Source: Anastatus disparis (Eukaryota; Arthropoda; Insecta; Hymenoptera; Eupelmidae). Taken from it: 64,000 bases of DNA. A program made the translations under genes and the position numbers. The notes beneath the pieces were generated by a model that did not search any database, had not been told where the DNA came from, and was given only the letters and a program-made list of their open reading frames with translations. Of this stretch, positions 26,056 to 39,290 are shown piece after piece; within the stretch, counting starts at the first letter, position 1, and every line of letters begins with the position of its first letter. The DNA lies in the NCBI GenBank assembly GCA_017163975.1, contig JAFFSR010000009.1, positions 992,001-1,056,000 of the forward strand, given 5' to 3'.

Positions 26056-27102
26056 CCTGGTAGAAAATTTCACTATTATTTGGTCATATTTTGACCAGTT
26101 TTAGAAAAAATGACCAAGAAATGACCAATATTAATCAGAAAATGACCAATTTATCCGCTTATTGACGACGGTTAATAATCAAAAACTGTTATAAATATGA
26201 TCAATCATTTTATTATATTATTATAATAAATAATACATTAACTTATTTTAATTATTAAATATTATACTAAATTATAAAACAATATTAATATTAAATAAAA
26301 TTTGTAACCACAAATATAACTTTTATCAATTATTTTTAATGAGAAACGAGTTCGATGAAAAAGTTAAATTTATGTATCCCATTCACGATATTATATCAGC
26401 TAGTGTGTTTGACAAATTTTTTCTAAATCACAGTCTTGAGAACTATAACACAGCTTTCTTCAACAGTTAATTCATTTTCACTGCAACCATTGTTTACACT
26501 GTTTTTAATAACCTCAAATTTTACACTTTCCTACTCTTCTCCAATAGACTTGTTAAACTTATTGACTTGATGATACATTAGTCTATTTTCTTCCTTTTTT
26601 TTTAAATTTTCTTTTCTTATATGAAGACTCCGTACTTTTCAAAAAATTAACTACTTTATTAATTTGTGTCTGTTTTGTAGTTCTCTCAAGTTTTGGAAAC
26701 TCTAACGCTTTTTCTCTCTTCCTCGTTTTCTCTTTCTCTCTCACTCTCTTTTAGTGCACTTGCAAGGTAAGGTTAAAACAGAGTCATGGCAGCCTAAGAA
26801 CTAACCTTAAATCTCTAAAATATTTATTTAAAGTCTCTGCCATTTTTATTATGCTGTAACATAATTTTTAGGCTTTTTGTGATCCGTTTTAACTTTACCG
26901 TATTAGCAAGTTAATTTTTGTAAAGAAATTCTCTTCGTTGAAGAAAAGAAATATATCTATAAATTTATTTGCATAAAGTATATATCTATATATATTAGCA
27001 ATTTCACCATATTTTGGTCATTTTGTGATTAAAAAGTTGGTCATAAAAAAATGACTAATAAATGACTAATGGCCATTTTTGAATGGTCTATTTTCTACCA
27101 GG
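26056..27102. mobile_element. Non-autonomous DNA-transposon-like element with TGACCA subterminal motifs
   Basis: The ends are CCTGGTAGAAAAT at 26056-26068 and its exact reverse complement at 27090-27102. Both ends are packed with TGACCA/TGGTCA motifs: at least five in 26080-26152 and four, some degenerate, in 27017-27088. Such repeats often serve as transposase binding sites. The block ATTTCACnAT...TTGGTCAT occurs near both ends in the same orientation (about 26067-26087 and 27002-27022). The interior is non-coding, so this would be a MITE-like derivative. No direct target duplication is evident. Instead the flanks carry a short mirrored AACTC/GAGTT. The superfamily is not identified. Confidence 0.6.
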
Positions 27103-30100
27103 GCGAGTTTAAATTTTATACAAGATGTATAAATTCTTCGATATTTGAAGACAGTATACAAAATTCAATATAGAAGTTTACGGACTCGATATCCTTATTA
27201 TTTACTTTTAATCAACGATATTGATAACAACCATGGCGTAAAATTAGTAAATATTGTTCAGGATTCAATTAACTTTCAATAATGTTACAATGTTACAGTC
27301 GATTGGCTGTCGCACTTTTGAAACGACAAAAATATTTTATTGATGAGAAAACTGCACAAACCAAATCAATATGAAAAATGTTGAATTTAATATCTAATAC
27401 AAATGTTTCGAAAAAAAAAAAAAAAAAAAATTTCACAACGAGCGTGGAAAAATTTTATTTTCGAAACGAGAAGGGGTTTAAGCTGTAACAAGTTTCAGAA
27501 AAAAAAGCCTTTACACACCAGTTGTGAAGTGTAATTTTGCTTCTGAGAGTCAAAAAAGAGTAATGAAATTGGAATTTTGAACTTTGAAAGAGAGAAAAAT
27601 TATCTCGGAGAAAATAAATGTGTAGAATATAAAATTAAGTATCACTTCTAATACACGCAAATATACACCAAAAAGGTATGAATTAAAGTTTTTTTGTTAT
27701 TCTTGCTCCAAATTCAGTATTTTTTATTAGGCTTGTTATTATATTTACAAAATTAAAAAATTATTTCGTTCGGACAGAGTACTAAATAATTTGTTTAAAA
27801 ATTGTTTGAAAATTATGTTTTTTGATTAATTTATTGATTTTTAAAATAAAATTTCAAAATAAAAAAAAACATTTAAAATAGATTTACCGCATTTGATGCA
27901 TTCTTCTAAAAATTTACATCTCGTTATTTGTAAAGTAATTAAAACATCTGCATGAAATTTCAGTACTGTACTTTCATATTTAAATAATTTTTTTTCTTGT
28001 TGAAATTTCGAAGTCTCCGAGAATTTCTCATATATACGGCAAAAACGAATATATGCTGTTCATATTATAGATGTAGTTTCAGAAATAGAGGTGAAGAATG
28101 TACTTCGAAGTGGTCTATCGTCACTTGACCATCTGAAAATTCCAATCACGTACTACGTTTTGCACCAAAAAGGATCCATAAATTGATGCGCAGATTACTC
28201 AAAGCATGATTCGAAGCAAGAACTTTTTCTTTCAATTGATATAGAGTTTATTGATCACCACGAGCAAGTAAGAAACACAATAATCTATTAAGTTTTTATT
28301 TATTGGAAGTCTCAGTACTTTTTTCGTCAGGATTCAAGAATTTTTGTTTAGATAAATCAATAATAAGCAAATATGAATATCGTCATTTCACTCTTTTACA
28401 AAATTATCCTTGATTGACAATTAAAAAAATTTTTTTTAATGAGCGTTAAAATTAATAGGGTTAAGATTAACTGTTTTATCTTAAACATTTTTTTTGTATT
28501 TTATCTTTTCATTTCGCCATCTTTCCTTCGAATTTTATGAAATTTATGTTACTTCATATTGATTGATAAATCACAGAACTTTCAAAACTTATAAAAAAAA
28601 TGGTATATAAAACTACGTCAATTTGATAAAATAAGATTATTAAATATTTTAAACAAGATAAATTTATAGTATTTGTGTTTATAAAAATTGAAAAAATCCT
28701 GTTAATCATTTAAATCGAAATAAAATAAGACACTCACTTTCTGAAATTAATTTAAATCCAGTTACTATGGGATCAAAATTTATCAATCCCTGATTTTTTT
28801 TTTCAGATTGTTGATTTAAACTTTTTAGCAAATTTATAGAGTAAAATTCTTTTAAAGTTTCCAATTACCAAATTTATTTAACACGTAAAAGTTAATTTAA
28901 AATTTTCTTCATTCATTAACGTAAGTTAAGAGAATTAATTAAAGCGAATAACGCTAAAATTAGTTAAGCACGAAATATTGGCTGTACTTTCCCTACTACT
29001 CTTAACCGGAACTATTTAAGGCATCCTTAAGACTGTTATATTGACTTTTCAGTCTGTTAAATTTTACAAGAGGGCTTCTTCACTCTTCTAAGTAATATTC
29101 ATTATGAGCTAATAATTGTAACCATAATAATCGCTTTTACAATTAAGTATAGTAACTTTTTTTAATTTATACGTTGAAAATATAAATTTATTAAAATCAT
29201 TTCTTGTGAATTTGTATAAAATTTTACCTTGATTTATGAAAATTTTTTATAATTACATTATATATTATCAAAAATATGTAAAAGCTATTTATGCAAATCA
29301 ATAACATAAGACTTTGAAAAATATTCTATATAAATTCGATAATATAATTTGACAATACACCAGATACTTGAGTGTATTATTACATAGATCTTAAAACCAT
29401 AACCAAAAGCTAAACTAATAATTTCATTGGAGCTTTTAAACTAGCAATAATCGATATACATCGAAACCACAAAGCCTCTCGACGATGGTTCGATCAAATT
29501 AGTCTATATACGACAAGGCGTTCGGCGCAACTCGGCTGCAGATTATATCGGCGAACTTTAGCAGTGTTGCGGCAGCTAATTAAAATGATAATTTGTCAAA
29601 TTGTCCGCCAAAACCGAATTGCTTGTTCGTCGCGTCACAAAGGTTATGACGCTTAAATTATGCGATGCCACGATGAGCAACTGCCCGAATAATTAACTTA
29701 ACTTGTTCCTCTATATTATGAACCTATAATTGCTAACAAAAATTTCAATACCAGACATCATTACAGACCATGAAGAATCATCAGTCTTTGAAGCTTCAAT
29801 TTTCATCGTTATTTGCAAATCCTCGTTTCAAGTGGTTAAAGACACAGAACTTTTCGAGCCAGATGTTGACATATTGAGATTTTTAATTTTCTTTGTGCTT
29901 ACTTCTTAATTCCTTGCATAGCTTAAAAATTTTAAATTAAATGGAATCTATTATTAGCATGATATTATTGAAAATGCCCATACACTGAAAAGTAGGTGGA
30001 ATGTAATTATTTCGAACATGGACTTATAATTCCGATAGAATATCACTTCACATGATATATATCCTCATGCATAATTATCTTTGTTTTCATGATTGAAAAC

Positions 30101-31910
30101 GTAGATGGTAAGAGGTTCAACAATATTTATTTGATATATTCAAAATTATATTAGCTTAAATTATGAAAAAGAATTTTCAGGAAAATATTTTTAACAAATA
30201 CTTGCAAAATTGAGCCCTTTTAAAAATTGCGGACGTTGACGCGTGACGTGTGTTAGCAATGAATGATTTATCTATACCGCAACCGATTGGTACAGATTTC
30301 AACCATCTACAAATAGTTGGAATCTAGGCCCATATTTATAGTTTTTGGAAAGTTCAAAAAAGCTATTCTTCATTCACACTTACGCAAATGTCATGTTTTT
30401 CCTTAAAAATAAAAGACGAAAAATTTGTTGTAGAGATTTCGGTTTTCATGTTTTAATTATATTTTTAATTTCTATTTCGACAACTGGGTTCATGAATCTG
30501 ATATCGTCAATGTTTATGAATGACAAGCTTTGCGTTCTAAATCGGCTTTAGATTACATTTTTTCAATGGATATATTATATATTTTTATTAACAAAATTTT
30601 AACATCTCAGGTTCTGTTACAACTCCACACTGTCGTATACATTTTATAGATTCTTAAAATTCTTTTTGATTTAGAATTCTTCTTTAAAACTTTTATTATC
30701 TAGCACTTAGCATTTACATGACAGCGGAGCTTATGATGGTTTATAACAAGTAATTAATTTTTTATGCATGGAATGAAATTACAAAAAACAAATTTTTTTC
30801 GCGATTCAATAAAATTATATTCTATTTTTTATTTTATTGTTATTTGATCCGTATAAAAGACCTAAAAGTAAAATAAATACATAAGCAAAGACAAAGTTAT
30901 TCGTTAGAATATTTATGCTTTTATAAGATAAAGAGGGTCGTAAAGTGGCGCTATAAGATTGACTTAAGAGACCAACGAAAGCTACGATTGCACTTGGCTA
31001 GAGAAGATGTATATATATATACATTTGAGCAATCGATGTAAGTACATGCACACAGTAAAATGGAATTTTGAAGAGTAGGACAAGCTGCCACAAAAGCGGA
31101 TAAATACCTTACTCTGGAATCCTGGTATTTGCATGAGTTTAGCTTTGCGGCAAATTCTTGATAGTTTTGCGTAGACCTTAAAAAGAAACTTCTTCAGCTT
31201 GTGGTTTTAATGATTCCAATTTTCCATGTTACAGTAAACATAATCACTAAAACTTAGCTTTAATAATCGTATTGAATTTTTAAAAACATTGTCTGTTCTA
31301 AACTTGTTTTAAAGAAAAGTTAGAAAATGATTTTTAATTAAGATTGCAACAATTTTGTCGAATTTTAAATTCTGATAGTAATGTGACCAATAAAATATAT
31401 TAATATACAAATTTTATTTAAAAAATAATATTAAATTTTTTTTTGCTGTTAATGTTTAAAATTTGTGTGAAAATTTGAGTGAATAACCCAAAAAAATCTT
31501 CATATTGGAAAATTTCTGGTAAAACTATCATGCGCATTATTTTCAAATTTTTTTTTTTTATCCAAAATCAAGTAAAAGAAGAAAAGATAAAAAAAGTAAA
31601 AAATGAAGAAAGTCGAGGAAAAGAAATAGTCATTGTTCGAGGCAAAAGTTGAGCCCGCATTCTTCTGCTTACTAGGCAGTTGCGTTATCTTTACGCCTTT
31701 AGAAACAAGTGAATTTTTGACATTTAAGATGATGAACTCATTTTTCGTAATCTATGTATGCAATCACAATTGATTGTTTTCTTACTTTTTTTTACGTTTT
31801 GATGAAGATTTGTTAATATTGATGTATGCAATGAGTTAATATATATGTCAGGTATAGTGAATTTGTATATTACTGGCAGTTTAAAAGGAACGCGATTACT
31901 TGGTAAGAAA
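27103..31910. other. AT-rich non-coding DNA with one enhancer-like patch
   Basis: Mostly AT-rich and featureless, with a poly(A) run at 27412-27430. Bases 29450-29700 are GC-richer, with clustered TAATTA/TTAATTA cores (for example CTAATTAAAATGATAATTTG) among CG-containing words. This suggests a cis-regulatory module, at low confidence. Confidence 0.4.
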
Positions 31911-32114
31911 GAGGTCTCAGTGGCTCAGTCGGTAGAGCAACGGATTCATAATCTCGAGGGCTTGAGTTCGAATCTCGCTCTCGGCGACCGATTGATACAA
32001 GCACCACTGTATACGATACATATGCTTTGTTTGCAAACACACTGAAGATCTCCATCGCTAATTAGCATCGTAATGATAGCTTAAATACAGCAACGTTAAA
32101 TAAAATTTTAAAAA
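31911..32114 (+). mobile_element. tRNA-derived SINE copy 3, full length
   Basis: This is the best-preserved copy. The head GAGGTCTCA is followed by the A box TGGCTCAGTCGG (31921-31932), an anticodon-like arm with TTCATAA loop (31945-31951) and the B box GTTCGAATC (31966-31974). The body contains GATACAAGCACCACTGTA, GCTAATTAGCATC and AATGATAGC, ends ATACAGCAACGTTAAA, and has an A-rich tail. The acceptor-stem halves do not pair, so it is not a functional tRNA. RNA polymerase III would transcribe from the A and B boxes. Frames on both strands here (31845-32045 plus, 31870-32055 minus) are translations of the SINE and not proteins. Confidence 0.9.
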
Positions 32115-33570
32115 TTAATACATCTATAGTTATTGTAAATAGTTACATTTTTTTTTATTATAAATCAAAGTTTTCAGACAAGTTTTACTTTGAACAGAAA
32201 AATTTCTTTTAGCGTTTGATAAGTATTTACTTTCACCATTTGGTAAATGCATTAGCAGAAAAAAAATAGCACGTGAAAATTCTTGTTTAATATAAGGTGA
32301 GTATCTTTAGTTTTTACTCCGTCAGAATTGTAACTTAACATCCCCTTGCAACTCTAACTATTAGTTACGGTACCACAAGGTTAAATACTAAATGTAGATT
32401 TATAATGTCGATCAAGAGGTCAGTCATCTAGTATTTCTTTTACATGGTTGAAAAATATGTGTTAAAAAAAGTTAATTCGTAATTAAAATTTTTCTCCACA
32501 CACTTTAAATTAGAAGGTTTTGCGATTTTAAAACTTCATTAACTAATTAATTTTTTTTATTCCATTAACTTCAATTTTAAAAGTTTAATTTTAATAATAT
32601 GAAACATTTATTTTAAAAATTAAATTTTTTATTTTGGATTTTATAGTAATTAGAAAAAAATATTTTCATTCCATCTTATGTTACGTGAATTGTTATTTCT
32701 ACGTTTGCTCATAATTACAATATTATGTCAATAACTAAAAGGAAAAAATTCTAAAAAGTACTATCGATATATTAAAACTGCATCAAATCAAGTTACTCGC
32801 TTCAATCATCTAAAATAATAAATTAATTACGATTATTTCAAATAAATTTATCATGTAAAAATACATTCCAAATTATTTAATTTAAGCTGCAAATTAATGA
32901 AATTCTCAAATTTTATTAACAACTAAACCATGATTGCATGCACATCTCACTAAAATAACGAATTCATATACAAAATACTCGTGTATAGTTAAAAGCATGC
33001 AGACCTTGGAATTTTCGTATAATATTGAACGCTCAAATATTTCACATGTAAATATGAGAAAATTAGTAAAATCAGCTATGTTATAGTTGGATTTTCGAAA
33101 ATGCTTTCTGCGTTTACGTATCACTGACCAGTGATCCAGTCATGCAAAAGCAACAAAACAAAAATTTATATAATTAATCCTTTTACCCGCGGTACCAACT
33201 CGAAATGCATGTGTTTTAATGGAAAATAGGATGAGTATATATTCGTTAATGTGCGCAAAACAGTTAATAATTTATAATCATTAGAAATTCTTGTAATTCT
33301 TATATATTAATTCAAAATTTAAAAATCATATTTTTCTAACTTCTTATTGCACATCATACAAAATTATGAACGTTTAAGATAGTTAGCCATTAAAGTCAAA
33401 AACAGCAAATTTTAATGAAATTTCAGCTGGATGTTTTTTTAAACTCAAAGAATTTCTAATCAAAATCTTTCACCACTGTTAACGATAAAAATTTTGCTCA
33501 CGAGTGTCTGACGAAATTAACAAGCGTTTTTATGAGAAATCAAATAGGAAGTAGCTTATAAAGTTAATAT
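32115..33570. other. AT-rich non-coding DNA
   Basis: No element ends, RNA genes or credible frames seen. Confidence 0.45.
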
Positions 33571-33660
33571 TTTTTCTCGCACTCAGAGCGCAAAATACTA
33601 TTTTGACCAGCTGTTGTGAGGGAGCAAAATACCTCTTTGCCTCCCTAAGGGAGAAAAATG
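33571..33660. repeat. Fragment related to the 34.3-kb foldback
   Basis: Contains TTTTTCTCGCACTCAGAGCGC and then TTGTGAGGGAGCAAAATACCT. These resemble, inverted, the flank of the foldback at 34290-34320 (AGCGCTCTTCGTGTGAGAAAATAGTA) and, after reverse complementing, its right arm (GGGAGCAAAATAGGTG). The similarity is short and imperfect. Confidence 0.35.
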
Positions 33661-34313
33661 AATTCGAACTTATAAAAGACTCGAGAATCTAACCCGATAT
33701 CTTTATACGCTAGCCAGTATGCGTAACTCGATACTGTAACCCGTTATCTTTATAGCCAGTCAAATATTTTACTTTGGATTGTGAATTCGGCGAATTGCAA
33801 AATTCTCCGAATTGCAAGGGGTGGAAAAATTTCTTGGAAAAATTCGAATAAATTAATAACTGTTTTCAAACTATTTAGTATTTTTTTAGTATCATTAATT
33901 TAATAGTTATATTGCTCATCACATCAGTCAAGTGCTCAACCCCAAATCATAAATTCTTAGAAGTTAAGGGTGGACAAATTCCACGAAAATGTTTGCATAT
34001 ATTAATAGCTGCTTTTAATTCGTTCGTTCAGTGTCAGACGTACCTTGCTCGTCGCATTAAAGAAATTCTTTCATTTCACGTTTTGTGTGTATTTTAAATA
34101 TGTGGATATTAAAAAAATGAATAACGAATGAGAATCTGATAGTAAAAGTGGAGTGCCCACAGAAATACTTGAACAAACAAAGATGATTACTTTAAATTTG
34201 CTACCGTAAAAGTCTAAAATGAAATATACAGCTACCGAGTTATTTTGAAGAGTTGTCAAAACATATATTATATAAAATTAAAAATAATATTTTTAGCGCT
34301 CTTCGTGTGAGAA

Positions 34314-34447
34314 AATAGTATGTGCAACGCGGGAGCATATAGGTGTTTGTCGACTCGTGCGATTTGTCGCTTTCGCTATGCTCAAGCGCCAAACTCGCAC
34401 TCGTCGGCAAACACCTATTTTGCTCCCTTGTTGCACAATGTACTATT
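34314..34447. repeat. Imperfect foldback (hairpin) repeat, arms about 57-62 bp
   Basis: The left arm 34314-34370 and the reverse complement of 34386-34447 align throughout with roughly four in five bases equal. Shared blocks include AATAGTA, GTGCAAC, GGGAGCA and AGGTGTTTG. The spacer is only 15 bases (34371-34385). A transcript would form a long, bulged hairpin resembling a miRNA precursor in shape. A small palindromic MITE is the simpler reading. Confidence 0.7.
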
Positions 34448-35173
34448 AAGAAAAACTAAAAATTCAATAAAATAACACTATAAAATTTACTTTGAATGTC
34501 CTTCTATCAAGTTATTCAAGATATAAACTTGTTTTTTGAACATGGTAATGTCTGTCGTATGGGCGATTAATATATACAAAATTTAAATAGTTAGGTATAA
34601 ATATCAGACTGATAAATTTAATTTATGAGGATTATCAATAAATTTTAAATAGCTATTTAAATAAATTAAATCAATACATAAACAAGGTACTTCAATATAA
34701 GTGCTCATGTTTAATCAATTATTAAAACAAACACATGCAAGCTTGTAAAAAACTTTACATTTATATGCGTCTGCTCAAGCACTTTCAAACTTACATATAA
34801 ACTTACACGTTGTAAGAAAATGAGTAACGTTAATCAACGGAGTCATAAATGTAATACATGAATCAAACTAGCTTCACTAACAAACTACCTTGAAGTTACA
34901 AAATTTAACACTTTGACTTACAAGAACAAATATACCAAGACCGTACAAGAGTCATACTAAGTTTAAAGTTTTTGTCCTCGTGAAGTGCCATATTCAATTT
35001 TACAACTTCAAACTTCATAGCTTTTTCATTAACTTCTCTGGGCACTTAAAATTTTAACTGACCAAGAGATTATCAAAACTCTGGATCATAGATTTTTCAA
35101 AAATAGCGGCAAATATTTTTCTTATTTAAAAATATTTAAAAAAAGTTAGGGTTATAGACTCAAACATTTGGCA
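34448..35173. other. AT-rich non-coding DNA
   Basis: Nothing recognised between the two foldback repeats. Confidence 0.45.
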
Positions 35174-35437
35174 GAGGGGCGATTCAACCTATGCTACATA
35201 TGTATGTATCACGGTGATATGTATGTACGTTCGAACGTAAGTTGGTAGCACTGCTAAGACAAGTCGTCGCGCGCAAAAATTGTATCTACATGGAAACGGA
35301 GACTTGAGGTCTTGACGATTTGACAGACGATTCAATGCGCGCGACGACTTGTCTTAGCAGTGCTACCAACTTACGTTCGAACGTACATACATATCACCGT
35401 GATACATACATATGTAGCATAGGTTGAATCGCCCCTC
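35174..35437. repeat. Perfect inverted repeat: 102-bp arms, 60-bp spacer
   Basis: Bases 35174-35275 are the exact reverse complement of 35336-35437, with no mismatch on base-by-base comparison. The spacer is 35276-35335. The arms contain further small palindromes such as ACGTTCGAACGT. Outside the arms the symmetry stops at once, and no target duplication is visible. The structure fits a young palindromic MITE, an inverted duplication or a hairpin-RNA locus. The DNA could extrude as a cruciform. The nearby minus-strand frame at 35371-35559 overlaps the right arm and is not credible as a gene. Confidence 0.95.
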
Positions 35438-38400
35438 AGGTTCGAGGTAAGGTGGTATCGTAGAATCATTTTATAGAATATGATAAATAGTAATATTGTT
35501 CTTGGGATCCGAAAATAAGTACGAGTTTGTCTTATTTCACCAAAATAATATTTCCACAAAAAAATTTTTTTTTAATGTCTTAAGGCTTTTTTGCATTGAA
35601 AAATATATTAAACAGTTTTTATTTCATGGTCCTTTGAAACAATGCTATTTTTCATTACGTTTTATAAAATAATTGTTATTATAGCATCTTATTTCGAATC
35701 TATCAAGCGTTGAAGTTAATACATCTAGCTTTTTTAATATTTAAATGTAACGATATAATAAATTTAATTCTACAGTCAAAAAAATTCCTTAAAAAGTTTA
35801 TCAGAATTTTCTTGATAACGAAAATCTTAATCAATTTATAATTGTTCGAGATTTGAGCATTTCCTACGAGTTATTATTAAAAAAAGTACAAGGAACTTGC
35901 TTTATATTAATTGTCATGATGAAGAGATATTTACATTTAGTTTTCAAATGCGAGAACTGAAGAGTTTGAAGTTTATTGACTTTTACACAAAAGCTTGCTA
36001 AGTGTATACTTTTTATTTTAGACACGATGTACACTCGAAGTAATTATCTTCTTAACGAATATGCTTCGTGAATGGCAACATCGTTAATTATTTCATAAGC
36101 TCAAGAAACTCATGTTTTTTTACATTTTGAATTTGATCTTTTATTCAGAAAGTTGATGATTAATTACTATATGGTTATCACGGGAATTCGAATAGTGAAA
36201 TTTCAAATTTAACTTCAACTAATAACTGCGTTAAATTTGTTTTATATGTTTTGAATACAAGATAACAATCTAATAGCCTTTTGAACGGTTTATTGAATGA
36301 TGCGATTTGTATTACAACTGCAGCACTACAATTTCTTTTGGACGTGAATATTTTGTAGAGAGTCAAATTTATAAAGGTTTAATGAAATACAAATCGTGCC
36401 ATTTGATACAACAAATACAGTCCGACCGTGAAAAATTGAGCAGTAGCGCTCAAAAGTTTGTATTTTTCTTTTGACGCGAAAACTTGTATAGCAAAGCTTT
36501 TTAAAAATGCACTTGACTATTTGAGTTAAAATTTTTCATTTTCAAGCAAAAAAATACGAAATGATATATAAAGCACTTTTGCTTACTTAAGGAAAATCTA
36601 TGAGAAGGGTATATCAGAAGATATGGAGAAAATAAAATGGTCGATTTTAAAAATTATACAAAGTTTGCATTATATTATTTTTACTAAATGATGTTTGATA
36701 CTCAAGTATTTTTTCAATGAAAACTTAATAAATACTGACTGAAAAATTAAAATAAATTGAAAACGCATTATTTATTGTTAATATTACTATATACTCTAAC
36801 AAAAATAAATCCAGATAATTAAAACTTAATTAATTTGACATTTTACGAATAGATGACGGTCAATCATGAATTCTCTAAATAAAAAAATTACGTATGAAAA
36901 AAATTAGAGACGCTGCCATACACGTGCAGGATAGTGGTCCCAAGTGTACAGTATAACTAAACTATATATTTTCTATATCGCTGGGAGGAGCAACATAAGT
37001 CAAGAATATAAATAATATTTCTGTAAATGGATGTGCAGATGCAATGGATGTAAGTCAAGATTTTTTGTTAAACAATCGCAATAAAATGCATCTGGATCTA
37101 TATTTATTCAATGTTGATTAACACATTTAAAAAACTAAAAATTTTGTTCTCAAGCTAAACTGCATAGGTAAAGATTAAAATAACAAGGTATATAAATTGT
37201 CAAAGGTACATAAAATACACGTTTAGTTGAAAGTCGCATAAACGTATGCAAGATCAGCCGTTCTCGTTAACAGTCAGTATAATATCTTTCTGAAATCTCG
37301 TAACACAGTCGCACATATCATAAACCAAACATGCGACTAAACCAACTGCGGACAGTTATAGAGAGACAGCGACAGGAGAGAGAGATCATTACTAGTAACT
37401 CAGTCACTTTCTCCTCCTCCTCCTCCTCTCTGTGTCTCGCAGACATACAAATCGATATAGCCTAGCTACTGTGTGAAGAGCGGTTAAATTCAGTCGCGTG
37501 GCTAGGCTTATAAGCGGAAATTAATTGCCGCGCCAAGTCTAATGTTGCGCGTTTGCGATACTATACCGAGTCTCGGTGTCTGCTCATCCGATCGGTTAAT
37601 CGTCCGATCTCAACGTTAATTAACAACTACTACATTAATTAAACACTAGTCAATCTATTGTGTATATTTGCATTTACAACTTTATGTTTCATTATTACAT
37701 TTAACATGTGACTATCGGTTTTCGTGCCTTTTTTTCGTAAATAACAGAAAACATGAGGTTGATCATCATTCATTTTAAATTTCAACTGTAGTATCATTAA
37801 ATTTTCAATTTTAATTTTGTAACTTAAGATTCATATCATATTAATTAGATATAAATTCCAATAAACTTTGTTAATTATAAATTCCTATACTCCGGTTAAA
37901 AAGGCTGTAAGTAGAGAAAATTATTTAAAAAATAAAAATTTTAAACAAAATTTTTATTGACATTTAAATTTTTACCTGCACTTTGAAATTATTTATAAAA
38001 AATTCTGAAAATTGACTTACAATTATACTGCAAAAACTTAATCATTAACGTTCTTCAAAATTTTTCTAGCACAACAAGCAATAATTTAGACTATAGCTTG
38101 GAATGTAATTTTTTCATGGTCATAAATTGAATGAATCGAAGATTCCATAGTTTAGGTAGAAAGGCTTTATCTTAGACGCAGTAGCAAGCAGTACAGCACA
38201 CACATTATGTCATTTGCACTAGATTTACGTAAGGTTGTTAAGCAGAGGGTAACACGCCTTGGGCGTGGTACTATCATTTGGAGATATACATATATTACTA
38301 TTGCAGGCAGCAGTGCGTTGAGCCTCGTCTGCTCTTATTCTGGATTCGACGTTCCAATATTGCGTAAGGAGAATCGGAGCTCAAACGCATTCCAACCGTA

Positions 38401-39165
38401 TACAAATGTATACCACTCCTCTAATATCAATTGCACGTATATATAGTGGACGTTATTTTGTTGGAAAATTTATTATATATTACAGTTTCTTTAATATATA
38501 AACAAAATTTTGAAATTCAATTTTTAAAGTAAGAAAATAGGAAAATCAATAAATCATTTTATATTTATTATTTACTTGCGATAAAATATAAATTTACAAA
38601 ACTATTAAAAAAGATGACGTATTGAAATAAAATAAATACCTGATTGCAATTGATTTCATTATTTTCTGTAATTTAAAAAACTATTATGCGTTAATTTTTT
38701 AAAGTTTTTTTGAGAAAATATTTCATTAACATACTGTTAAACCTAAACGGGAGAACTGATTAAACGAATGAATAACAGAGTAAAGCTCCCGATTTCAGGA
38801 TTTTATATTTCCGATATTTGCTTATAGTCACGATCAAAACAATTAATTTTTGTCTTTTCCTAAATTTCGTATAATTTTGTTAGTTTTAAAATCTTTTTCA
38901 ATTTAAATGATTTTCATAGCAATTACGTTATATTTTATGCTTTACGAATTTATCAATCCCTCAAGTTTGTCGCATAAATTTATTAACAATATACATGTAC
39001 ATAAAAATTTTAATTAAAACACGTACAAAGGAAAACATAAAAATGAATAAAAAAACAAAGAAAAAAATCATGACTACTTAAACCTCACAACAACACAAAA
39101 ATTTTTCTGCACACATATTTCACGGTAAACTTTGTGAAGGTTTTTTTAATTGCTAAGTGTGCTGT
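35438..39165. other. Non-coding DNA with a GA/CT-rich patch
   Basis: AT-rich apart from 37320-37640, which has GAGAGA runs, a (CCT)n tract near 37412-37427 and TTAATTA cores at 37612-37640. It resembles regulatory islands elsewhere in the window. The 79-codon frame at 38207-38446 has no recognised domain. Confidence 0.4.
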
Positions 39166-39290
39166 AGAAAAGTGCTGCTGCTTTTCGCGAGTAGGCGCGC
39201 GTTAATTACAAAGTAAAACGCGCCTTATGCAGCACGTGCTACGCGCAGTGCAAAAGGCACTGATAAATAGAGCTTGCAAGCGTTAATTCT
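39166..39290. other. GC-rich island built of short palindromes
   Basis: Five symmetric elements follow one another: GGCGCG (39194-39199) pairing with CGCGCC (39219-39224) around a TTAATTA core; the 10-bp palindrome AGCACGTGCT (39231-39240), which contains an E-box-like CACGTG; the hairpin CAGTGC-AAAAG-GCACTG (39246-39262); and GCTTGCAAGC (39272-39281). This could be a regulatory module or a structured RNA. There is no coding evidence. Confidence 0.4.

Noticed and set aside
31911..31990. A bona fide tRNA gene
   Set aside because: The acceptor-stem halves do not pair and the same head recurs with a shared 110-base body in four other places.
31845..32055. Overlapping short frames on both strands resembling predicted small proteins (for example SVAQSVEQRIHNLEG)
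   Set aside because: They are translations of the tRNA-like head of SINE copy 3; the A and B boxes explain the sequence.
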